From positions 1-20,723 of the forward strand of contig QAXH01000775.1 of the NCBI GenBank assembly GCA_004335635.1: a stretch of DNA of 20,723 nucleotides, written 5' to 3'. Shown here one piece after another: positions 1 through 11,300 of this stretch. The notes under the pieces are model-generated. The model searched no databases. It was not told the origin of the DNA and saw only the letters and a program-made list of their open reading frames with translations. Position numbers and translations under genes: made by a program. This stretch comes from Chloromonas sp. AAM2 (lineage: Eukaryota; Chlorophyta; Chlorophyceae; Chlamydomonadales; Chlamydomonadaceae). Within the stretch, counting starts at the first letter, position 1. Each line of letters starts with the position of its first letter.

Positions 1-105
1 CTGTAGTCCCTGGACGGTCCACTGGCACCCGGGCCGCCCTCCGGCAGTGCTGTGAAACCAGTGTGAAGCACGGTGCCGCCACGACTGCGCACAACAGTGC
101 GGCCC
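1..105 (-). CDS. SNUPN: Snurportin exon 3, continues beyond the window
   Basis: Starts after tgcacgcag. Its first base completes the Trp codon split at the end of exon 2. The frame GRTVVRSRGGTVL...TALPEGG...SRDY matches the snurportin core, and the other two frames do not. No donor is visible before the window edge. Confidence 0.72.
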
Positions 106-1653
106 CTGCGTGCAAAACAGGGGCTGGGGCCCTTATTTCGTTGCTTTGTGCTGCTGAGATCTGTTTGCTCCAGTTTACAGCAAGAAAGTGGACATACACA
201 TATGCTGAGTATACCACACACACATAGCACACACAGCCCGTGAATTCCGTGTCCCACCTCGCTGTGACCAGCACCACACGCGGGCCCTCCGGCCGGGGTA
301 GGACAAGCCTGCGCACAACACGACACCACACCACATCACGACATATGCTCCGAACACCTGCTGATACAAGCCTGGTACAAGCACACTTGATTCAGGCCAG
401 AAGTGGCGGGCTCAGCTGGTCGTCACTTACAAATGAACGTCGGCCACCGTATGGAAGGAGCGAACGCAAGCCTGACAAGGCATACACTTGCCAGTCATCT
501 CATGGTCACCTGACTTCCGCCTGACCATTGCACTTTAATCATTCACAGTGCACAAGGAAGATAGGAACTCAACGCAAACGTCCGGGCTGCACAGCACCTG
601 CACGAAACCCGGTTGTTGTCGCCATCATCAATACATGGCTTTTCTGGAAGAAAGGCCCGCTTCTCAGCACTGGCCTGTGCTGTTCCTACTGTCCCTGCGG
701 GATCCTATACACCAAGTGTGAACAAACCAGGATTGCATGGTCTCTGCATTGGAGAGCATGCAAACTTGAATTCTGAAGAACGCGCTTGGTCCTTCTCTGT
801 CATGATGCTGATGAAAACGCCCAATTGCTGACACTACAGCATAATGCTGACAGCGCATACGTTTCCTATTGTCACGTTTGATAAGAGCTGGCATTTTCTA
901 CTCGGCCATCAATGTCATGCCATGATGGCTTGGTAACAGTTTGCAAGACTTTTACTTTATTTCCAGTTGATCTGGTTAGTTCGCAGGTTGTGCTGAACGT
1001 GTTACGATGATCTCACCAGTTGGTTGCCAGATCAGAAGGAATGTCCGTCATCCATTCCGGCTGTTGTAACTGCCGTCCCCAGAACTGACGCGGGTGCTCA
1101 TCCTGCTCTTGTTGCTGTGGAGATAGGGTCGATCCAGGGCCCTGATTGTCTGTCTCCATGGCTGAAGCTGTGCCTTGCTGCCGCCCTGGCCTCCCTCGGC
1201 GGTGCCTTTGTGCATGGGTGGGTTGACTGGTGCAGATCTGACCTGTGGCTGACTCCATGCTGGTACCTGTCCAGCCCTGCAGCCCGTGCGAAGCCTCCAG
1301 CTCAGCAGGTGTGCCGGAGGTGTCAGGGGGCTGGGGTGGCAGGAGGATGTGTTGCTGCTGTTGCCCTGTGCATGTGCTGTGGGTGCTGACTGGTTGGCTT
1401 GCTGGCTCATCCTGCAAACAGCAACATTCATGCATTCAGGTTGGCACATCGTGGGGCTGCTGGCATGCGTGTGTTTCGTCGGATGGCGGAGGCCGATGTG
1501 TGAAGGTACCTCATATACGCCGGTGTTGACCATGCGTGCCAAGCTGAGCTGGCGTTGCCGTGCATGCCGCTGCTGTTGAAGTGCGTCATCTCGTCGCTTC
1601 TGCTGGGCAGCTGAGAATGATAAAGGAGCGTTAGGCGCCTTGCGTGTCGCCAT
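1..1653 (-). CDS. SNUPN: Snurportin-1 homologue, 5' part (exons 1-3), truncated by the window edge
   Basis: Snurportin-1 is the import adaptor that carries m3G-capped U snRNPs to the nucleus with importin-beta. Three exons are seen on the minus strand: exon 1 1653-1510 (ATG at 1653, 48 codons), exon 2 1411-1017 and exon 3 105 to the window edge. Splice sites are GT-AG and phases join without a frameshift. Exon 1 encodes a basic helix (KRRDDALQQQRHARQRQLSL) like the N-terminal importin-beta-binding domain. Exon 2 is a Gln/Pro/Ser-rich linker ending in PEWMTDIPSDLATNW, which matches the conserved start of the cap-binding domain (EW-I/V-D-V/I-P-DL in plant and animal snurportins). Exon 3 has RSRGGTVLHTGFTALPEGG, matching the next conserved block. 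By comparison with relatives about 10-17 residues (the strand around a G-K-R motif) are missing between exons 2 and 3, so a short exon probably lies in 106-1016. The ATG at 1683 is in frame but adds nothing family-like, so 1653 is preferred. The m3G-cap-binding core lies outside the window. Confidence 0.82.
106..1016 (-). other. Snurportin intron 2, probably hiding one short exon
   Basis: A 911-nt stretch between exons 2 and 3, with good donor (gtgaga) and acceptor (cgcag) at its ends. A candidate short exon at 473-433 (after cttgtcag, before gtaagtg) can be read as LLPYGGRRSF, like the missing G-K-R strand. In the phase needed to join exons 2 and 3 it reads differently, so it is not included. 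No other gene is visible here. Confidence 0.4.
1017..1411 (-). CDS. SNUPN: Snurportin exon 2 (linker and start of cap-binding domain)
   Basis: Starts in phase 0 after tttgcag with DEPASQPVS. It runs through a low-complexity linker and ends at a phase-2 donor, AACTG|gtgaga. The last residues, EWMTDIPSDLATNW, are the diagnostic snurportin block. Confidence 0.85.
1510..1653 (-). CDS. SNUPN: Snurportin exon 1 (importin-beta-binding segment)
   Basis: Runs from MATRKAPNAP to a phase-0 donor GAG|gtacct at 1509. It encodes a Lys/Arg/Gln-rich amphipathic helix typical of an IBB domain. The intron to exon 2 (1412-1509) ends in tttgcag. Confidence 0.8.
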
Positions 1654-2350
1654 TCTGAGAAGTTGCCTGTTTGGGTGAACCACTGATCACAAAATGTCTA
1701 TGCAACAGATCTAACCATCATGGCTGGAAAATGTGTCATCTCCGCCGGCTGATGTGCAAACTGGATCAGTTTGGGTCGGGTTTCCAACCGCAAGTCGTTA
1801 ATGTTTTTGCTTTTGCAAGCCATCATTTGGAGATATGCGTTATTTCCTCATCACTGTCAACAAACAATACGGCATTTTATGTGTGCGTATTGGCTGGTTT
1901 TTACGTTGATTTGATAATCGCCCCACAATGCCCGAAAAAGGGAGTACGAGCTGAGAGTGACACTAGGGCGCGAAGGCTTGGCACATCGCAGGCATAGCTT
2001 GGTGCGGCGTACATGTCTGGTGACCAACAGCCATTGGCCCTACCGAGGCGCTGTCGTGAACATGGTACGAGCGTAGACTTGCTACATTCAAACCGTGCAT
2101 TTGCACCATTTTGATCCTGTCCATAACCATCCTGCATGTACGGGATAGATTGCGGCAGCCGGGTACGGGCCCAACGACGATGGCATGCAACTTAGGCCCA
2201 GAGCTACCTTAAGCGGTGTGTTGGCCAACATGACAGCATCAGCATGCAATGCAGAAAGCAATCAACCACCTCTGCCACATGCAGGTCTGCACCTCAATCT
2301 CAACCATGACGGAGTCTGGATGTGCTCGTGACCAAAGCTGAGGGTGATTC
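1654..2350. promoter_or_regulatory. Divergent intergenic region between the snurportin and multi-GAF genes
   Basis: 697 nt between two start codons facing away from each other. It must hold both 5' UTRs and both promoters, possibly shared. I see no convincing TATA box and no tandem repeats. A CCAAT-like ATTGG occurs at several places, which is not significant alone. No credible coding exon was found on either strand. Confidence 0.45.
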
Positions 2351-5300
2351 ATGACAGACGCATTCCAGCCAGGTGGCAGCAGTGCTCCCTGGGCAGCATC
2401 CTTGCGCCTACAAGCCCCAGCCACACCAGCATCAGCTCCAGGCCCTGTTGAAGGGGCAGACGACGCGTGGCCATGGCAGCTGCCCAAGGCCCTGCGACCC
2501 AAGCGGCCTGCACGTGCAGTCCTGGCACCCCTGCTCGTGCCACAGCCATCATCACCTGCACGCACATCGCCACCGCGAGTGCCGCAGCTCATTGCCACCG
2601 GGGAAGGCCCCATCTCTGCTCAGACTACCACGGTGGGCTTGCATGTGCGCACGTCTGTGCACCTGGTCGCATGTGCGCACGTCTGTGCACCTGGTTGCAT
2701 GTGCGCATGTCTGTGCACCTGGTTGCATGTGCGCGCACGTCTGTGCACCTGGTCGCATGTGCGCACGTCTGTGCACCTGGTTGCATGTGCGCACGTCTGT
2801 GCACCTGGTTGCATGTGCGCACTCGCTTGCATGTTTGTGTTTGTGTGGCAGATTCATGTCCGGCGGTGGCCCTGTCCGTTGAATCCGTTTGTTGCTATCC
2901 GTTGTGCGGTTGCTTGTTTGCAGGCCCACGTGCGTGACATGATGCAGTGGCAGCAGCAGAGCCTGGGCCAAGAGGCTCGTGTGCTCTCGGGCTGGCAGAA
3001 GGCAGCGGGCGCAGCACATGCATGGCATGCCAGCCGCCTTGCAAACCTCCAGGCAAGGCATAGTGTTCACAAACAGGGTCTTGACAACACATGCATTCTA
3101 AGGACGTCATACGCCATGCCGTGCTTCCTACCACGGTAGACATTGCTATGTGCCATCCTGACATGCATCACAGGTTGCAAAACAGCAGAAAACATCAGGC
3201 CTTAGCCGGTGGTACGGATTGAATCAGCCTGGGGTTGAGCTCACCCAATGGGAAAAAAGTGTTTTGGGACGCGGTTTTTGTGCGTGTTTACCTGTCTTTT
3301 GTCAGTCTGGATCAGCATACACTAACACATTGGTAGATTGAGACCATTGGGCTAAGCGGTTCCGATCATGCTCTCACTCTGCAGGAGCAGCTCCGCATTG
3401 CCCAGGCCCAGGGTGAGGCGCTGGCTGCTCAGCAGCAGGCGCTGGAGCAGCAGCAGGCGGCCGTGGAGCGGGAGCTGGCCCAGCCGGGCCCAGCCGTCTT
3501 GCACAAGCCACAGCTGCAGCGGACACAGCCAAACCACCAACTGAGCCCCAGGCAGACACAAACACAAACTCGGTTCACACAGCCACAGACAGACAACCCA
3601 GCTGGTGATCAACTGGGCTTCAGTGTCCAGGCCACCTCCGTCATGGAACAGTCAGCCAGTGTGGGCTCTGACCTGCACTCCCAAGGGAATGTCAGCATCT
3701 CACAAAGAGCAGGTGGAGAATTATGTAAAGCAACTGGTACATCAGCAGATGGCTGTGGATCTGCAGGGGGCGAGGGAGCTGTGGTAACAGAGCATCCCTT
3801 GGGCGGAGCGCGGCTGCTGGTAGCACACAGTCTCTTAACTCTGGATTTGTCTTGCCTTAGCTCGCCAGGAGCGGTGCCGAAACCAGCGCAGATAGGACAA
3901 GAGTGTCTGCAAGGGACAAGGGGGTGTGAAGAGCAGGCAGCAGGCGCACAACTAGCTCATATAAGGCCGTCGGACATGCTGCAGTCGCCTCTGGCGCCGG
4001 CACGGCGAAACGGAACTTCAGGTCAGGCACAAAGCCCGACGTCCTCAAGCGCCTTGCCGACAATTCAGGCACGGCAGGCGGGGAATTTAAGCGGTGCTAG
4101 GGTGGCTTCCTCGCCTGGGAGTCAGCAACGGCGCATCATCAGTCCCCGTCGCGCACTGAACGGATCTGGCGTTGACGTCACGGCTGGGAATTTGGTGGAC
4201 ACATTGGCCGAGGAGTGCCTGCGTGTGGATGCGCTGCGAGAAGCCAGACAGCAGTTGGAGGCATGGTGTGCAGAACTGCAGGTACGTCTGCATGCAAGCC
4301 ACTGAAGTCGCGTAAACGATATCTTTTGATCGCTTGATCACCAGCCAAGAAGCGGCCAGCTAGCATGCCGAAACAGATATGATACAGAAGAATTCAGGTC
4401 AGCAACAAGCTGACTAGACCAGCTAGCAGCCAGGATGCACACCTTGCAGATCGCCAACAGGTCCACGCGTACCAAGATGCTCTATGTTGTCTGTGCGCTC
4501 CAAACGTCTCAGCTGCTTATATTACTCGTTGACAGATGATGAGCTGACCGCAAGCAGTGCCCTGCCACTATGCTGGTTGAAAGATGCACACATCCCCTGT
4601 CCTGCATGTCTGCTGCAAACACACTTTCAGATGTCGTGTGTAGTGATCATAGTTTATCAGAAATTGTCAGAAATAGTTACAGGATCACAAACCTCAAGCT
4701 GCTTCCTGCACCCACACATGCAATCGCAGGCGAGCCATGCAGCCATGCGATCCAGCCTCCAGCAGCAGTGTGCGGAGACGTTTGAGGCGGAGACGCACAG
4801 CAATGCAGCCCTACAGGTAGGCCAGTCAACTGCGCTGTATACATGCACCATTTTACATGCACTGTATAGCCATAGCACTGAAGTAGTAACAGTACACCGA
4901 AAGAAGTCTTGCTGGTGTGCACTCCCTCCTTGTCAAAGCACACCAGTCAACTGCGCCCTCCATAGCCATGCAACTTCCACACGAGTGATGCAATGCTGTT
5001 AACAGGTACCAACCATTCTTCGACCTTCGAACATTACGTCAAGTTGCTTGTGCTGGAAAATACCACTACTGCCTTACTCCACAGGCCGTCTCACCCCGCC
5101 TCACATGTGACTCTAACTCACTATCGGGGTCGCTGTCCTTGTGGTCACGTGTCATCCGTTTGCTGTTCAATTGCTGCTGCTCTTTTGTCATTCAGGCTGC
5201 GCACATGAGCCGTGTTGAGGCTGAGGTTCATTTGGCCAGCCTACGGAATGCACACATGGAGGCGACCAGCAGGCAACTGAACCTACTCATAGGGTGCGTC

Positions 5301-8300
5301 GGTTGGTCAGGGTTGCGAGGAGAGCTCAGCGGCAGACCGTGTATGGCGGATCCCATGAGAAGTTGCTGCATCGTGAAGCAGGTCAGAACAGATGGCTACA
5401 CGTAGCGTTCAAGTGCACAGTGGCGTGTGGGTTTGGATGCCTGCGGGCAGTGGTAGAACGAACCGGCAAGGCGCTGTAGCCTCAGTGGAGCCCTTGCTAG
5501 AGCCCTTGAACAATGGGCCTGCCTCCGTTGCCATGACTTGATAGGACGCGCAATAGATGCGACCATCCCAAAGGCTGACTCGTTGCTTGCGCAGTGAGGA
5601 GGAGAAGAGCAGGTCGCATGTGCGCACCCAGGCGGTTGTGGCCGCAGCGGCCGCGGAGATGGCGCGCAAAGGGCGCAAGGCCACACATCACACCGCCACA
5701 CACCACTGCAACACACAGCACACACAGCAGCCCGCCCCGGCCCCAACGGGCCCGGAGGGGAGTGCCGAGGGACCCGCGTGCGGGGCGGGCGAGGAGCTAG
5801 GACAGGGGGACGGGTCACAAGGCGCAACCGCGGGGAGGCAGAACAACTTCCCACGCATGCTTTTCAGCAGACTGGAGGTGCGAGGCAGCAGTGTCTACTT
5901 TGAGCAGCCTTTTGTGTGCAGCCCAGGGCAAAGGCATTGTGCAGGGCAGTGGACGAGTAGAGGTGCGCTTAGGATTTACTGCTTGGCTGTGTGGGGGTCA
6001 CAGATCCCTTTTTGAACCTGTTTTGGTGTGTCCGTTGGAGCATGTGCTGCACCTCCACACGGGGTCCCATCGACCACCAGCTGCCAAGAGACGCGGATTA
6101 AGCATCGTCACCAGCACATTCGGCGGCACACAGGGCGCAACCATCATCAGAACACAGACGCCTGCCACCATCACCAGCCCTAGGAGATGTGTGCAGGGCG
6201 TTGAAGGGTAGGAAGACTTCTGCATGGGATTCATCCTTTGGACAGCATGGAGCAAGAGCCTACTCTCGTTCGCTTTGTTCCTTCTCTGTTATTGCAAGGC
6301 TCAAGGTGACTAAACAGATGGTTGTGCAATTGCACATCGCCCGTTTCTATCCGTGCGTGTTTCCAGGCTCGCCGCAGAGGTGGCTACCCAGACTCGCCTT
6401 CCAACTCACAACAATCTGGAAACAGTCGCACATGTGCCAGAGCTGTTACGGCAGCAGCCCTGCCACAGCCCACACACATGGTGCGTGCAGTGAATGTGGC
6501 GTACGGCAACCTGCCATGCTCCTGCTAAACGTTTCACAAGGGCAGCATGGTGCGACTGTGCCCATTCCTAAACTCAAACAACACTGTAATCAAAGTGTCG
6601 TTGTATTAGCGATAATACTAATGGTGATGCTTGTGCTGTTGGTTGGGTGTGACCAGGACGCTGGCATTGAGCTTGAGCGGCAGGCTCCCAACAAGCGGCT
6701 GATGACGCTGAGTGCCCTCTCCTCGGCCCTGTCCCGCGGGGGCAGGCTGGCTGCCGCGCAGCAGGCAGTGCTGGCGTTGGCTCTGCGGATACACCACAGA
6801 GGACGCCCAATGGTAGGTGATGGTGATGCTGATGGTGGAAAAGAGGACGTTGCGGCTCAAACACGCCATAGGCATCATTCGATTGTGATGGGCCTGCCGC
6901 GGGAAACCTGCCACAGGCGTCAGTTTGATTTTGAGTGGATCGGCAGCACGTGATCAAGCCCATGTGTGACAGATAGGGTTGGTCCACTTCGAGTGGACAG
7001 CACAACAAGTTCAAATCCACTGAGCGCTTCCATTGGCTGCTTGCACTTTGTTCAGGAGTCACTGGCAGCGATTGTTGATTTGCTGCTGTCGCTCACGGCG
7101 GCGCAACAGATCACCATCTACCGCGTGGCGGGCACACAATACTGGGCCATTGCTCACGGTCAACAGAAGCATCCCTCCACCGCCAAGAGACTACCGCTTG
7201 CCAACGCAGCCAGCCAGCAAAAGCAGCACCCGGACGATGCAGTGAAGCCAGCAAGGACATCAGCAGCTGGCCCAGATGGGAGCAGGACATCGGCATTGGC
7301 CGCCGAGGGCAGCAACAGCAACAGCACAACTGAAGGCACAATCCGCAAGCGGGGAATTTCCTTCTCGGGGTCAGTGTTCATGAACGTGTCAGACAGCGAT
7401 CTGTCCAAGGATTCCGAACCTGTACTGCGTTTGTCCAATGCGTCATCGACTGGCGGCAGCATCGGCGAGGCTCTGAAAAGCCGCATCAGTGTGCCGCTGC
7501 GCTCGTCCATGGCGGGCTGGGAGAAGGCGCTGCAAGCGCATGCTGCGCTTCTACCACCACACACCGTTCAGACTCTCCCTGTCGAACGCGGCACTGTCGC
7601 TTATGCGGCCCAGGTAGGCTGAGTGCGAATTACAACTGCCAGGTCACCTGTATCACTCGGCGATACAGTCTTGCTGTCCATCTGCTCATCTACTGTATCT
7701 TCACGATAGTCAGTCAATAGCTAAACTCATGGTGGTATGCCGTCTTGTGTTCCCAACTGACCTGCAGAGTGCAACGGTTCTCTTGACATCCAATCTGCGC
7801 AAAAACTTTGCGTATGGTGAGTTCTGGCAACTGCAACTGCACGTTCGCCTGATGCTTGAGGCTCGAGTGCAAGTTGCAACCGCGTCAAATCGAATGCTGC
7901 TGTACAGTACGCCTGATGGTGCATCCACTTGATATTACTTTTGACCTTCCTGGCACGTTTTGACGCCCTTCAGGCAATCAGCTCACTGATGCTTTTGCTC
8001 TTTCCTGCAGACCCCGCGCATGGCGATGTGAAGCTTCCCCTGCACGTCCCCGTACCTGCTCTCGTGCTGCCTATCACTACACTCTCCGCCCCTGGGCCCG
8101 CTTCTACGTTAGACGGCATCGGCAGCCATGGTAGCAAGGGATCACCGCACCAGGCGCAGTCTGGAGGCATGCGCGGCCTGGCGGCCAATGCACGGGTTGG
8201 CGTGGCAGCTGGCGGTGCGAGCACGCAAGCGGTGGTTCAAATGATCGGGAAGGTGCCTTGGGGCGCCGAGGGAACAGCCCTATCCGGTGCCTTCAGGCCG

Positions 8301-11300
8301 GGAAGCAATGCATGGCAGTCCTATGCGCCCGGTGAGTGGGGGCCAAAAGAATGAAGGAATGAAGGAATGAAGGAATGAAGGAATGAAGGAATGAATGAAA
8401 GGGGACGCTGGTCGGCGTAAGGAAGGAGGCCGGGTGGTTAGCAGGGCCGAAGACAGTGCACCTGGCTCCACAGGGAGTGCACCTCAAACCAAGCACGTTA
8501 TATGCATGTTCTTGCTTCTTTCATGGCTTGGTGACGGGTAGTGGCCCTTGCCATCCAGCTGGCATGTACTGTCTACCAGTCATGTTTAATGCCGATGGAA
8601 CTGAGGTTGAGTTGACGTCTACTGAGGCATGTACAGCTGCAGGACGGTGTCAACATGATGGCCTTTACAGGCCACGTGGCATCTAACAAGCACAGCATTC
8701 TCTCCCTCTTTCTCTTTCTCTCTGTCTCTCTTTCTCTCTCTTTCTCACCCCTTGTCTAGGAGCCACCAGATTACATGCGCCACGCCCCTGATGTGAGTAA
8801 CATTACCATTACGTGACTCGCAGTTGAGGTTGCGCTGACCAGCATGATGGGGGTGGAGCTCGGCCATGCGCTGTCCACATGGGATGCATGGCAGGCCGTG
8901 CAAGCCAGGAGGCTGCGGCGCATGAAGCTGCTGCATGAAACACGCAGACTGGCGGCTATACAGGTGGGGTAAGCCAGGGCTGGTGTGACCTGCTGCTGCT
9001 GCACCGCCTGTGGCACAAGCTGACCATCAACGGCCACACAGCTTATATGGTAGCACAACATGCAGTGAAGGGGGCTTGCTTTTGTGGGTTCAAGTCGAAG
9101 GCTTGCAGCAAACGCAAAGTAAATTCAAGAACTATGTGGCAAGCTCATCAAGCTCATCAGTGCCTGACCACTCATTCTTGCCCATAACGCCATGAATAGC
9201 GCCATGATAATGTCATGAACCTGCCCCTGCCTCCTGCCCCTGTCCCTGCTCGTGCAGGAGCCTAGTGCTTTGCTGTACGAGCTTGCATGTCTCACCGCGC
9301 GCACAGCCAATGCGACAGCAGCTGTCATCTGTAGGTCTGACGCCATGCGGGTCTTCCTATGCTCTACACGTGCAGTTTGCAGGCAGTTTGTGGGCCAGTC
9401 ATAAATGGCGCAATACATCACTGGCTTGCAGAACAGTAGCCAATCCAGCAGTAAGCTAGCTGTATGATTCCCCTTGACTAGGCTGTAGCAGTGCATTCGA
9501 TGTGTGCAGCACCGGGTCATTTGCACGGACGTGCTTCCTGGTGTGCACTCCCTCCTTGTAACCAATCATGGCTGATCCATGCCATGCAACAGCTAGCTAA
9601 TCCACACCGTTTCCAGCTATTTTTCAGCACAGCAGTGCCGTGTCCTGCTTACCTCAACTCCCAACATGCTGCTGCTGCTGCTGCTGCCAACACATCACAG
9701 ACCTGGTGGACCGCGGGCGTGGAGAGATGGCCGGTCATATGGCAGTGAGGAGTATGGCCGAGGAGCAAGATACCGTGACCAACCTGGTCAAAAAACAGTC
9801 AACGACCGCCCATGACTCAGCACACGCTGGCCCGTCCTGCCACACCTTGAATCGCGAGCAGTCCTCTGCCTCTGAACCACACAGGTACGACTGATCAATG
9901 CACTCGCTGGAAGTTACGAGCAGAGGACCTGGATGGACTTGCAGGTGGCTGGCCTACTTCTTGTTCTGCTGGAGGTCCCATTGGTTGAAATGGTTGTACA
10001 GCTTGGGCATTTGGATACCTGGGCGAGCAGCTGGAGCAGCACCTAGATTTACAGAGCGAGCTCCAGGGTCTGTGCTATGCCGTGCCACTGTCTGTGCATA
10101 CCAAACCACCAACGTGCTCGGGTCCAGTTGCCTCAGAAGACGTGCGCAAACGGTGCATCAACGCTCCCACATTGCAACACCTTGCTCGGTACGGCAGGCT
10201 GACGCACACCCCTGTCAGCGTCTGCTGCAAGCGCCAAAGCAGGGATCAGGTATAACTCCCTCACAATGCTCACCTGAGTCGCTGCGTACACAGTCACAGG
10301 TCAACGAGGTGCAATTCCTCACAAGACATGCACATCCAGTGCACCAACGCTGTCACACCATTCTGCTCGCAGGGCCTCCCTTGCTGGTTCTTCGTCCGCT
10401 TCCGCCCTGCCGAGCACTGGAGCGGTGCGGGTCGCCGCCCAACCGGCGGTAGAGAGTGCCTCGCTGCATGCCAGTGGTGTGCATGGCTGCCTGCAAGGGG
10501 AAAGTGAGGAGAGCACAATGGCCCCAACGCGCAAGTTTCTGCCCGTGATTCGCTTCAGGCGACCCAGTGGTGGCGTGCTGGCGCAGGTTTGTGTTGGTGC
10601 ATGTACAGCAGTAGGAAGACGAGCCCCTGCGGAAATTGTCCTTGCAAGTGCACTCTCAAGACATGATCCGAGTCCTGATCCTGCCGTGCAGCTCAGGCTC
10701 GCAAATCACACCATTGATCGTGGTCCGGAGTGGCGAATTCTGCCCTATAGCAGATGCCATCGCGCTTGGTGATGCGCTTGCCGTACAGCCTGCGTACTAG
10801 ACCTCGTGACTGCAAGGTGCTACGGTATTCAGAATGCTGATGAGCTTGACTGGCAGCGTGTGCTTGACCCTGGATGAATCACGCAGGTTGCGTCCGGCAG
10901 CGGGCCCATGGTTCTGAATGACCTGGCCACACACCACGGGCAGGTGACAACGCAGGACTTCCCACCGGGCTGTGGCAGAGCCTCAGCCATGGCACTCGTT
11001 CCCATACAGGCCTTTGCAGGGTCGAACAACGTCATGGGCGTCCTGCAGGTGCGCAAGACTGGTCATTGTGCTGTTCAGTGGCCAAATGGCCAGAGCAGTA
11101 AAACTTTTGTCGGGGGGAACCCGGGAATCGAACCCGGGACCTCTCCCACGCTCTCGACCGAAACCGATGAGTTACCGTAAAACCCGAAGGGAGAATCATA
11201 CCACTAGACCAGTTCCCCGACAGGGGTGGCACAAGTGTAATTGCAAAGCATATGAGTGTGTCGCTGCGCCCAGTGATAAGGCTTTCTCCATGATTCGGGC

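Larger units (their letters stand above)
2924..5877 (+). other. N-terminal coiled-coil region (exons 2-8)
   Basis: Exon 2 encodes DMMQWQQQSLGQEARVLSGW. Exon 3 starts EQLRIAQAQGEALAAQQQAL, exon 4 reads EQVENYVKQLVHQQMAVDL, and exon 5 ends ECLRVDALREARQQLEAWC. Exon 6 has SSLQQQCAETFEAE, exon 7 HMSRVEAEVHLASLRNAHME, and exon 8 EEEKSRSHVRTQAVVAAAAA followed by a His/Thr/Pro-rich stretch. Heptad-like hydrophobic spacing recurs across exons, which supports a coiled coil used for oligomerisation or scaffolding. Long Ser/Gln/Pro-rich linkers interrupt it within exons 3 and 5. Introns 3 (3605-3707) and 4 (3784-3860) are the least certain: without them the frame stays open straight through 3385-4281. 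Confidence 0.7.
7056..8963 (+). other. GAF domain 1 (exons 11-14)
   Basis: Exon 11 opens with a GAF first helix (ESLAAIVDLLLSL), then strands ITIYRV and YWAIAHG. A Ser/Gln/Ala-rich insert of about 130 residues follows, and then TLPVERGTVAYAAQ, the usual GAF segment before the ligand pocket. Exons 12-13 give SNLRKNFAYDPAHGD, in place of the D-x-R-F segment, then ALVLPI, a 50-60 residue Gly-rich insert and AVVQMIGK, the core strand pair. Exon 14 (EVALTSMMGVELGHAL) is the final helix. The assignment rests on motif order; the inserts make this GAF much longer than the usual 150-170 residues. The NKFDE motif is not present. Confidence 0.72.

Noticed and set aside
1024..1579. Cys/Trp-rich open frames on the plus strand at 1024-1579
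   Set aside because: They are the antisense of snurportin exons 1-2, which carry the diagnostic motifs on the minus strand.
2620..2832. Several open frames on both strands through 2620-2832
   Set aside because: They arise from the 28-bp minisatellite, whose unit lacks stops in several frames. The region lies inside intron 1.
7005..7025. tRNA T-arm-like GTTCAAATCC in intron 10
   Set aside because: The flanking bases do not form a T stem, and no A box, anticodon arm or acceptor stem can be placed.
9898..10372. Possible exon with a Leu/Gln-rich reading (GEQLEQHLDLQSELQGL) in intron 16
   Set aside because: Exon 16 joins exon 17 directly in phase and the GAF2 order is kept. No splice pair was found that includes this stretch in frame.
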